Below, piece by piece: positions 8,737 to 15,868 of a stretch of 33,995 bases of DNA. Below the pieces are notes generated by a model, which saw only the letters and a program-made list of their open reading frames with translations, did no database searches and was not told the DNA's origin. The position numbers were made by a program, and so were the translations under genes. The DNA comes from an uncultured bacterium (lineage in GTDB: Bacteria > Verrucomicrobiota > Kiritimatiellia > PWTM01). Location of the stretch: the NCBI GenBank assembly GCA_937139365.1, contig CAKZPT010000101.1:1-33995 (forward strand), given 5' to 3'. Numbering within the stretch: position 1 is the stretch's first letter; each line of letters starts with the position of its first letter.

Positions 8737-10191
8737 GGTTCCCCGCCCATCGCTCCGGCCGACCCGGCGGGCGTAGGGAGTCCGCGTGCCCACTCCGACC
8801 AGGCGGCCGTCAGCCGCCCGGCCGTTCCGCGCTCCCGACCCGCCATGTCGTCCATCTCCGAAGGATCCCGCTCCAGGTCGTACAACTCCCACGGCGCGTC
8901 GGGGCGTGGACGGATGAGCTTCCGGCGCCCCTCCCGAACGGCCGCCTGCCCTTGGCACCGCCAGAACAGCCGCGATCGCCGTGGCTCCGCATGTTCATCG
9001 CGAAAATAGGGCAGCAAACTGAACCCGTCCAACCCTTCGGGCACCGACACACCTGCGGCGTCCAACGCCGTCGGGGTCCAGTCGAGCGTGGAGACGACCC
9101 GCCGTTCCACCGTGCCGGGTGTCGCGACGCCTGGCCATTTCACCCACATCGGCACCCGGATCCCGCCCTCGTACATCTCGCCCTTGCCGCCGCGGAACGG
9201 GCGATTGGATGAGGTCAGCTCGCGCGTCGGTCCGCCATTGTCGCTGACGACCATGACGAGCGTGCGATCTGCCAGGCCTTTTCGCTCCAGCAGATCCAGC
9301 AGCCGGCCGATCGAATGGTCCAGATGACCAAGCATTGCCGCGAACAACCGCCGGTGAGGGTCTGCGATGTCCGCATGGCGCTCGAACCATTCGACCGACG
9401 CTTGCATCGGGCTGTGAACCGCGTTGTACGCCAAGTAGAGAAACCACGGTTGGCCGCGGTGCCGGACGATGAAATCCTCCGCCTCACGGGTGAATGCATC
9501 GGTCAAGTTGTCCGGCTCCGCACAGGGTTGGCCTCCGCGCCAGAGAGGGTTATTCGCGTCGTAGGGCGGCTCGTCCGAGGCCATGTGGGTGGACCAGAAC
9601 ACCCGGCCGTTTAGCGACCGCCAGAGTCCCTCGCCACCGTTCGGCAATCGTCGCCGCCTCAGCCAGGTGATGTGCCCCGTCCACGGCGGAGGAACATAAA
9701 AATGTCCCTCGTGAAAAAACCAAAGAATTCGTCAAAACCACGCCGGAGCGGGTGGTGGGCAGGTGACGCCCCCAGGTGCCACTTCCCAACGCCGACGTGG
9801 CGTAGCCGGCGAGTTTCAGGCGGGACGCGACGCGCGTCTCGGAGAGCGCCAACCCCGCGCGTGGATCCTCGTTTTGCGGGCCCACCGGATTGAACTCGAA
9901 GCCGATGCGCGAGCAACGGCGTCCGGTGAGCAGGGACGCGCGGGATGGGGCGCAATATGGGGCCGTAACGTAGGCCTCCGAAAACCGAATGCCCTCGCGG
10001 GACAGGCGGTCGAGGTTGGGAGTCGGTAGCCTGCCGCCATAACAGCCGGGTTCACCAACCCCCAAATCGTCAATGACGATCCAAAAGATTTTCCGCCGCG
10101 CGAGCTCCGCCCGCACGGGGCCGGCCCTCGCGACAAGCACGGAGATCCGGAAGACGGCGGCCAACAGCCCATGTAAGCTAACCACCTTCAT
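8733..10191 (-). pseudogene. Formylglycine-type sulfatase with two frameshifts
   Basis: The reading frame begins at ATG 10191 with a hydrophobic signal-like N-terminus. It carries the metal-binding VIDDLG motif (Asp41, Asp42) and the canonical formylglycine site [11 protein letters not shown] (Cys80). The first frame fails after [10 protein letters not shown]. The expected [20 protein letters not shown] continues in a second frame from about 9787. That frame fails at a T-run (A6 on the plus strand, 9714-9719), and a third frame continues with [11 protein letters not shown], then VVSDNGGPTREL, FRGGKGEMYEGGIRVP and LYDLERDPSEMDD, to the stop at 8733-8735. Each break is mended by one extra base. 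Without correction the gene cannot make a complete enzyme. Its stop overlaps the next sulfatase's start, so the two form one transcript for sulfated glycan degradation. Confidence 0.82.
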
Positions 10192-10332
10192 AACAACCTG
10201 AATCTACCCGAATCCCACCGCGCGGGTCGACAAGATCCGGCCTGTTCAAAACCGTAGACCCGCCAAGGAGCGGCCAGAGCGGCCCAGTCCAGCGCGTCAA
10301 CACGTCGGCGTCGTGAATCAGGCCAAAATGAA

Positions 10333-10365
10333 GGCGCCCTCCGGGGAGTGTGGATGGAGGGCGCC
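10333..10365 (-). terminator. Hairpin terminator after the small membrane gene
   Basis: A perfect 10-bp inverted repeat, GGCGCCCTCC (10333-10342) and GGAGGGCGCC (10356-10365), surrounds a 13-nt loop. Read on the minus strand it lies 20 bp after the stop at 10386 and is followed by TTCATTTTGG, a weak U-rich tail. On the plus strand no T-run follows, so the minus direction is preferred. Confidence 0.6.
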
Positions 10366-10385
10366 CGGTCGGGGTTGGGGTGGGT

Positions 10386-10613
10386 TCAGCGCAACGCCAG
10401 AAGACGGCGAACCGCCGGCAGGAAATTTGGACTCGAAACCAAACCCACGCAGAGAAGCGATAGCGATGCGAACACCAAATAGACGGACCAATGATGGCGA
10501 TTCGCGACCGGCATTCCGCTCTGCCGGGCTAAGGGGCCGCCGCCACAAACACCATGGTCCACACCCGCCCTGTCCACATCCAAAATCGCCCTTCTCGGCC
10601 CGGTTCCGTTCAT
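10386..10613 (-). CDS. Small single-pass membrane protein, hypothetical
   Basis: 75 codons, unrecognised. Support comes from three features together. AAAGGGG lies 6 bp before the ATG at 10613. There is a clear transmembrane helix near the C-terminus (SVYLVFASLSLLCVGLVS), followed by a short basic tail ending RRLLALR. A strong hairpin terminator sits 20 bp after the stop. The N-terminal 40 residues are Gly/Arg-rich and less convincing; an internal ATG at MPVANRHH would leave a 42-residue protein that is mainly the helix. It is isolated from other genes. It has no PEP motif, so it is not an obvious sorting substrate. Confidence 0.4.
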   Translation of the reverse strand: MNGTGPRRAILDVDRAGVDHGVCGGGPLARQSGMPVANRHHWSVYLVFASLSLLCVGLVSSPNFLPAVRRLLALR

Positions 10614-11116
10614 CCGACACCCCTTTCGTTTGCCGGTACCGCCGTCGGCTTTAGTGGCTCAGTTGGGCACGAACTGTGCCTGACCGTTCGACACGCCGGT
10701 TTTCCCTCACCGGCCCCAAAGACCTGGGCTTTCGGTTTGATTCTACATCCACTAGTGATCAATTACTTGTGTAGTTCCTCGTCGATTTGTTACCTGGGAG
10801 GACCATCCGGACAAGTTTTCAGAAATGTGAAATGGCTCCGGCGGACGCAAATCTTCAATGGCGTATCTAGTTCCCCGACGGGCCTGCGCCGGCGGCTTTG
10901 CCGGTGCGGGGGGGCGCATGGGACGGCTGTTTGAGTTGACGCGTTTTTTGCCGGCACGGCTGATCGATTGGCATAAACACCGGTGGAATTTCCTCCGAAT
11001 CAATCATCCAGCACAAACCGTCGGTCGGGGAGGCGGCGGCTTACCGGCCCCGCCGCACCTTCGGCCCTGGAATGTGGTTGCTTGCCGGCCCATTCGGGGC
11101 GCCCTAGAATTCGAGC
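10614..11116. other. About 500 bp without a supported gene
   Basis: Includes an AT-richer patch around 10740-10860 that contrasts with the GC-rich surroundings, and several short inverted repeats such as CCGGT/ACCGG near 10710. It should hold the promoters of the small membrane gene (minus) and the exonuclease (plus). TTGACG at about 10936 is a possible -35 box, but no convincing -10 box follows. Reading frames here lack recognisable motifs. Confidence 0.4.
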
Positions 11117-11920
11117 ATGCGGCTCCAATTGACCCGCCCGCTGGTCATTTTCGACATCGAAGCGACCGGAGCGAACTGGGAGCGCGACCGGATTATTGAT
11201 CTGGCCGCGATCCGGCTGACGCCCGACGGCAGCCGACAGACGACGAGCTTCCGGTTCAATCCCGGCATGCCGATTCCGCCTTCGTCGACAGCCATCCACG
11301 GCATCACCGACGACGACGTGAAGGACGCGCCCACCTTCGACCAGCGTGTGGACGAGGTGGAGGCCGTGTTTCACGACGGAGACCTGGCAGGTTTCAATGC
11401 GTGGCGGTTCGACGTGCCCCTGCTTCGTCAGGAGTTCAAGCGGGCCGGCCGGACCTTTGAGCTGCGCGGGCGGCGCATCATTGACGTCCAACGCATCTAC
11501 CATCTAAAGGAACGGCGCGATCTGAGCGCTGCCGTCCGTTTTTATTTGAACGAGGAGCACGTCGGCGCCCACGGGGCGGCGGCCGACGCCGAAGCCACGC
11601 TTCGCGTCCTTGACCGCCAGCTCGAGATGTACGCCGACCTGCCCTCCGACGTGGAGGCGCTGGAACGGTTTTGTTTTCCCACATCCGCCGAGGCCATCGA
11701 CCGCGAGGGAAAGCTCCGGTGGGATGTCGGCGGTGACGCTGCCCTCGCGTTTGGCCGTTTCCAGGGCCGAAAGCTGCGCGAACTGGCTGCCGACCGCGAC
11801 GGACGCAAATACCTCGAATGGATGCTTCGGCAGGAATTCGGCGCCGAAGTGAACGAGTGGGTCCGTCTTGCCCTCGAGGATCGCCTTCCGCGGCGGGTGG
11901 AGGCCCCCCCGGCTGGTTGA
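11117..11920 (+). CDS. DEDDh-family 3'-5' exonuclease
   Basis: 267 residues. The ExoI motif IFDIEATG supplies Asp13 and Glu15, the ExoII region is GFNAWRFDVPLL, and ExoIII is the HGAAADAEAT segment with the catalytic His and Asp. This is the DNA polymerase III epsilon/RNase T fold, acting on DNA or RNA 3' ends. The C-terminal segment (LAFGRFQGRKLRELA, then KYLEWMLRQEF) resembles the small module that follows the nuclease in exodeoxyribonuclease X-like proteins. It stands alone on the plus strand and converges on the SpoIIE-type phosphatase, with only 5 bp between the stops. The ribosome site is weak. The substrate is not evident; repair or proofreading-type trimming is likely. Confidence 0.82.
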   Translation: MRLQLTRPLVIFDIEATGANWERDRIIDLAAIRLTPDGSRQTTSFRFNPGMPIPPSSTAIHGITDDDVKDAPTFDQRVDEVEAVFHDGDLAGFNAWRFDVPLLRQEFKRAGRTFELRGRRIIDVQRIYHLKERRDLSAAVRFYLNEEHVGAHGAAADAEATLRVLDRQLEMYADLPSDVEALERFCFPTSAEAIDREGKLRWDVGGDAALAFGRFQGRKLRELAADRDGRKYLEWMLRQEFGAEVNEWVRLALEDRLPRRVEAPPAG

Positions 11921-11925
11921 GCGCT

Positions 11926-13410
11926 TCAGCCGACGGCCGGACCGCCGTCAGCGCGCATGCGAAGCAAGAGCAGGGTCAGGTCGTCCTCTGGCGGGCGTCC
12001 TCCGCAAAACCGGCGGACCCGGTCCTCTATCGCGTGGACAATCTCTTCGACCGGACGGTCGCCCGACAGCACCAGCGTTTCCATAATGCGATCCGTCCCG
12101 AACTCTTCGCCCCGGTCGTCTCGGGCCTCGCTCAGACCATCCGTGAACGCCAGCACCAGGTCCCCGGCCCGCAGCTGGACAGTCGTCTCCCCCGCTACAG
12201 TGTCGAACAGTTCGGGCTCCCCGATGCCGATGCCCACGCCCGGCACTTCGATCCGGGTCAACCCGCGTTCGGCCGGCCGGTACAGGATCGGCGGCTCATG
12301 CCCGGCACACGCAAGGGACAGGCGGCCCCCGGGATCGAAGATCATGTAGAGCGCGGTGACAAACATGTCCCCCTCAAGGTCCGGCGCGACGGCCCGATTG
12401 AGGGCCCGCAGGGTGTCGGCCGCCGAACGGTGGGCTGGCGCCAGAGCACGCAGCACACTTCGGCACACGGACATCAACAGGGCACCGCTGACCCCTTTCC
12501 CCGACACGTCGGCCACCGCCAGGCCGAGCCGCCCACCGTCGAGCGGGATGGCGTCATAGTAGTCCCCCCCCACCTCGCGGGCGGGAACGTTGAGGGCGGC
12601 CAGCTCCAACGCCGGCGTTTTCGGCAACCGCCTTGGTAGTAGCGCGCGCTGGATACGTCGCGCCACCGCCAGGTCATGGTCCAGCTGCCGCTTTGCGTCG
12701 AGTTCCTCGCGAAGCATCACGTAATGGAGGGAAACCGATGCCTGATCGGCAAGTGCCTGCAGGAGGTTCAGGTCGGCTGGAGTGAATGGACAGCCATCGG
12801 TCCGATTGACGACCACAAGCACGCCCATTACCCGATTGCGGAACCGCATCGGCACCGCCACCAGCGAACGGATACGAAGGTGGGCGGATTCGTGGCGGGG
12901 CACTTGAGGATCGCGTTCGGCGTCGCGCACCAGCCGTGCCGTGCCCAGCCGAGCCACCTCGCCGACCATGCCCTCCCCGCAACGGATGATCTCAGCCCGG
13001 ACTCGTCGTTCGACGGCCTCGGCGAGACCCACCGCCGGTTCGCCCCAATCCTGCGGAATGGGATCGCGAAGCGGTGGGAACAGACCCCGGACGGCGCGGA
13101 CGCGCAGCTCTTGCCTACCGGCTTCGACCAGGTAGACCGCTCCCGACAACCCCGCGCTGGTGCGCAAAGCGTAGGAGAGGACCTTGTCCAGCAGCGGTTC
13201 GACCTCGACCTCGTCCGATTCGGAAAAGACCTCCGCCACGTCGTGGACAAAGGCGAACATGACCTCCCGCTCCCGCTGCAGCGCGTCGGTCTGTCGGCGG
13301 CAGAGACGGTAGCGACGCCACAACGCGACACCGATCAGCATGCCGAGGCCGATCGAGCCGGCCAGCGCCACTTCGAGCGCCGTTCCCCAACCGTCGGCGG
13401 ATGGCGTCAC
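11926..13410 (-). CDS. Membrane-anchored GAF-SpoIIE (PP2C-type) serine phosphatase
   Basis: 494 residues. One N-terminal transmembrane helix (about 12-31, ALAGSIGLGMLIGVALW) and a short linker lead to a GAF domain (about 60-235, with SLVAVPMRFRNRVMGVLVVVN). The SpoIIE/RsbU phosphatase domain (about 255-490) follows. Metal-binding residues are visible in GGDYYDAI, ADVSGKGVSGALL, FTDGLSEARDD and EDDLTLLLLR. Such enzymes dephosphorylate STAS-domain anti-anti-sigma factors in partner-switching pathways, with the GAF domain as sensor. The STAS gene lies immediately upstream with a 4-bp ATGA overlap (13407-13410), so the two are translationally coupled and probably functional partners. No RsbW-type kinase or sigma factor is in view. 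Confidence 0.88.
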   Translation of the reverse strand: MTPSADGWGTALEVALAGSIGLGMLIGVALWRRYRLCRRQTDALQREREVMFAFVHDVAEVFSESDEVEVEPLLDKVLSYALRTSAGLSGAVYLVEAGRQELRVRAVRGLFPPLRDPIPQDWGEPAVGLAEAVERRVRAEIIRCGEGMVGEVARLGTARLVRDAERDPQVPRHESAHLRIRSLVAVPMRFRNRVMGVLVVVNRTDGCPFTPADLNLLQALADQASVSLHYVMLREELDAKRQLDHDLAVARRIQRALLPRRLPKTPALELAALNVPAREVGGDYYDAIPLDGGRLGLAVADVSGKGVSGALLMSVCRSVLRALAPAHRSAADTLRALNRAVAPDLEGDMFVTALYMIFDPGGRLSLACAGHEPPILYRPAERGLTRIEVPGVGIGIGEPELFDTVAGETTVQLRAGDLVLAFTDGLSEARDDRGEEFGTDRIMETLVLSGDRPVEEIVHAIEDRVRRFCGGRPPEDDLTLLLLRMRADGGPAVG

Positions 13411-13925
13411 TCCCGAACCTCCTCGTCTCTGTGTCGGCGCATGTGATCTCGCAAAAACTCGATCACGTCGCGAAACCGTTCCCGGTTCGCCTCATCCGCC
13501 TCGATCAGCGACTCGTGGGCCTCCAGAATGGCCTTGTTGGCGGCCGGCCCTCCGCCCCCCTCCAGGGGCACGACGTCCGCCGCTCCCTCCGCCGCCGAAG
13601 CCGACACCTCCGCGACGCGGTCGACACCCAACGTGTGCAACAGCCGTCCCACCCGCTCATTGGGGGCCGACAGCACCAGCCTCCCCCCACCCCGCCGCAA
13701 TCGCAACCCGAACCCGGCAAATAAGCCCATCATCGTGCTGTCAAGGCTCTCACAGCAGCTCAGGTCCACCACCGCTTCGTGAACGCCGGCCGACTCTGCC
13801 TCTTCGATGAACTGCCGGAGGGCCGGTCCAAATTTCAGCGTCCCCAAGCCCAAAATCTGTATGAGCGCCCGTCCTCCCTCCAACGCGACCATCACCCGGT
13901 CCCGGGGTTTGGCATCGTCATTCAT
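13407..13925 (-). CDS. STAS-domain protein (anti-anti-sigma factor-like)
   Basis: 172 residues. Residues 15-110 match the STAS fold. The phosphorylatable Ser sits at the start of the helix in CESLDSTMMGLFAGF (Ser63 in DST), preceded by the strand HEAVVDLSC. A later strand-helix pair is LVLSAPNERVGRLLHTLGVDR. The C-terminal 60 residues form a charged helical tail (EANRERFRDVIEFLRDHMRR) absent from minimal SpoIIAA proteins. It overlaps the SpoIIE phosphatase by 4 bp and is probably its substrate. Partner switching in PVC bacteria often serves surface or stress responses; the output here is unknown. Confidence 0.85.
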   Translation of the reverse strand: MNDDAKPRDRVMVALEGGRALIQILGLGTLKFGPALRQFIEEAESAGVHEAVVDLSCCESLDSTMMGLFAGFGLRLRRGGGRLVLSAPNERVGRLLHTLGVDRVAEVSASAAEGAADVVPLEGGGGPAANKAILEAHESLIEADEANRERFRDVIEFLRDHMRRHRDEEVRE

Positions 13926-13985
13926 AAACGGTACGCGCCGGCGAATCTACCATCGCCATTCCAATAGCGTCAACACCACCAGTTG

Positions 13986-13999
13986 TTGGGGACAGGCAC
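13986..13999 (-). repeat. GTGCCTGTCCC repeat, core copy on minus strand
   Basis: TTGGGGACAGGCAC is the exact reverse complement of the 14-bp core at 6487-6500. It lies in the gap between the STAS gene and rlmN. The outer GTTGCGC block is not recognisable here, so this is a partial copy. Confidence 0.55.
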
Positions 14000-14012
14000 G
14001 CAAGTTAATGAT

Positions 14013-14036
14013 GTACATTATTCATCATGAATGTAC
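14013..14036. repeat. AT-rich palindrome
   Basis: GTACATT (14013-14019) is repeated inverted as AATGTAC (14030-14036). The interior ATTCATCATGAAT (14020-14032) is itself a perfect palindrome around one base. The patch is strikingly AT-rich for this genome and sits 13 bp after the GGGGACAGGCAC core. Could be an operator or part of a small mobile element. Confidence 0.45.
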
Positions 14037-14120
14037 TATGTAACGACATGAACTGCCTGCCCGGACCGTTTGCCCCCGCGACCTCCCCCTGCCCTCCCCA
14101 TGACCGTTGGTGCGCAAAAC

Positions 14121-15236
14121 TTACGCGACCGTCCCGCCAGAGCTCCCGCCATGGCCGACTATCATTCCCGACCGTGAGGACGGCGGCGGCTCGTCCTCGA
14201 CAACGGCTAGTGTGGATAGTTGCCCGCAAGCTGCCGCAATGTCCTGCCCGCGCGATCTACGGATCGTCGTTCGAAATCCCTTGGCCCGCAACGCGGTTTC
14301 AAACGCCAGCAACCGCCCCTCTTCAGTCGCAGGCCAGCGCTGGTCCGGACGGGGGTGGTAGCGCATCAGGTTGATCCGGCACGGCAACCCATGCAGCAGG
14401 CGGCAAAGTTCGCGGACGTGCCTCGGTGTATCGTTGAAGCCGCCGAACACAATGTACTCAAACATGAGCCTCCGCTGGCCCCGCCATTCGTAGCGGCGTA
14501 GTCGTGCGACCACCTCTCGGATCGGATGCGTCCGCTCGACCGGCATCAATGAAGCGCGTTCCTCGGAAAACGGACTGTGGAGGCTGATGGCGACGTGGCA
14601 ATCGGACTCTTGCAGCAGCCGGTCCATGGCGGGGAGCAGGCCGACCGTGGACACCGTCAGCCGTCGGGGGCTCATCGCCAGCCCCCAGTCAGCCGACATC
14701 GCTCTCAAGGCCCTCAACACCTCGTCAAGATTGTCCAGTGGCTCCCCCATCCCCATGAACACAACGTTGTCCACGGCGGGCCGCTCGGGCAGTCCCGTCA
14801 ATTGATTCAGCATCGCGCCGGCGGACAGATGCCCCGCAAAACGTTGCCGGGCCGTGTGACAGAACCGGCACCCCATGCGGCAGCCAGCCTGGGTCGAAAC
14901 ACATAAAGTGCTCCGCCCGCGATCGGGAATCCACACGGTTTCCACCCATCCGCCGGCGTTCCCGCCGAACAGATATTTACGCGTGCCGTCCGCGGACACC
15001 ACACAGCGCGCAGGAGGACGGATCCCGATATCGTGGCGTGTCGCCAGATCCCTCCGCACCCGCCGGGGCAGATCCGTCATCAGATCGAAGGACGCCGTCC
15101 CCCGGACATAGATCCACCGCGCCATCTGCGTGCCGGCATACGCCGGCAATCCCACCTCCCTCGCGACCGCGCATAGTTCATCCAACGAACGACCGAGCAG
15201 TTCGCTGCCGGGTACCTTTGGAATGCCGTCCGCCAT
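14121..15236 (-). CDS. rlmN: RlmN-family radical SAM rRNA/tRNA adenine C2-methyltransferase
   Basis: 371 residues from ATG 15236; upstream in-frame sequence looks non-coding. The radical SAM cluster motif CxxxCxxC is CRMGCRFC. Other family landmarks are VETVWIPDRGRSTLCVSTQAGC, NVVFMGMGEPLDN, LTVSTVGLLPAMDRL, VAISLHSPFSEERASLMP, IVFGGFNDTP and INLMRYHP. The methyl-carrying C-terminal Cys lies in GQDIAAACGQL. The enzyme methylates C2 of A2503 in 23S rRNA and A37 in some tRNAs. Between the C-terminal Cys and the stop are about 35 extra Ser/Gly-rich residues. It is divergent from yraN, with 154 bp between the starts. RlmN subgroups include Cfr-like members, but nothing here points to Cfr in particular. 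Confidence 0.9.
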   Translation of the reverse strand: MADGIPKVPGSELLGRSLDELCAVAREVGLPAYAGTQMARWIYVRGTASFDLMTDLPRRVRRDLATRHDIGIRPPARCVVSADGTRKYLFGGNAGGWVETVWIPDRGRSTLCVSTQAGCRMGCRFCHTARQRFAGHLSAGAMLNQLTGLPERPAVDNVVFMGMGEPLDNLDEVLRALRAMSADWGLAMSPRRLTVSTVGLLPAMDRLLQESDCHVAISLHSPFSEERASLMPVERTHPIREVVARLRRYEWRGQRRLMFEYIVFGGFNDTPRHVRELCRLLHGLPCRINLMRYHPRPDQRWPATEEGRLLAFETALRAKGFRTTIRRSRGQDIAAACGQLSTLAVVEDEPPPSSRSGMIVGHGGSSGGTVA

Positions 15237-15390
15237 GCCCGCAACGTTGCCCCGTTCCGCCGTTTTTCGCAATGCCCTCCACCCGTGCCCGCTCAGCCTC
15301 CGCCCCCGTCCCTTGCGCCCAGCCGCGGCGTGCGGCCCGCTTGCCCGCACACTCGAGGGCGCCGCTCCTTCCCGTTAGAATCCGGGCCGC

Positions 15391-15822
15391 GTGTTCGGAT
15401 GGCTCCAACGTCTCGGCTTGTGGCGGCACTTCACCCCGGCGCGGCCGGGGGAGTGGGGCGAAACCATCGCGGCCGCCGAATTAAAACGGGCCGGCCTTCG
15501 GGTCGTCGGCCGGCGTGTCCGCGTCGGCCGCCGCGACGAAATCGACCTCGTCGCGTGGGAAGACGACACCCTGGTCTTCGTGGAGGTGAAGACACGCGCG
15601 TCGGAGGCCTTCGGACCGCCGATCGCCGCCGTCGATTCGGCCAAGCGGCGTCACCTGTCCAGGGCGGCCGTGCGCTATCTGCGCAGCCGGAGGGGGCCGG
15701 CGCCGGCCCATCTGCGGTTTGACGTCGTGGAGGTCGTCGGCCGGCCAGGCGGACCGCCGCCCGTCGTGCGACACCATCGCAACGTGTTCGGCCTGGAGGG
15801 GGGGTATCGCCCTCCGGTCTGA
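15391..15822 (+). CDS. yraN: YraN/UPF0102 family nuclease-like protein
   Basis: 143 residues starting with GTG. It shows the full UPF0102 signature GEWGETIAAAELKRAG, then RRDEIDLVAWEDDTLVFVEV followed by KTR. This is the Glu...Asp...ExK core of the restriction-endonuclease-like (Holliday-junction resolvase-type) fold. The in vivo role of the family is unsettled; a DNA processing or repair function is inferred from the fold. Length is a little above the usual 115-130 residues because of a Pro-rich tail. hypF starts 46 bp downstream on the same strand, so the two may share a transcript. Confidence 0.88.
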   Translation: MFGWLQRLGLWRHFTPARPGEWGETIAAAELKRAGLRVVGRRVRVGRRDEIDLVAWEDDTLVFVEVKTRASEAFGPPIAAVDSAKRRHLSRAAVRYLRSRRGPAPAHLRFDVVEVVGRPGGPPPVVRHHRNVFGLEGGYRPPV

Positions 15823-15868
15823 GACCGTCATCTTCGCCGGAGCCGCAGTCCCGCGTTACATTGGATAG

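Noticed and set aside
10620-10760. Possible cyclic-di-GMP riboswitch before the small membrane gene (GGTACCGGCAAACGAAAG on the minus strand)
   Set aside because: The GCAAA-like piece is present, but the second conserved GCAAAGCC segment and tetraloop-receptor pattern are missing.
10752-11003. 83-codon minus-strand frame in the 10.7-11.0 kb gap
   Set aside because: No ribosome site, no domain pattern, and atypical Arg/Pro-rich content.
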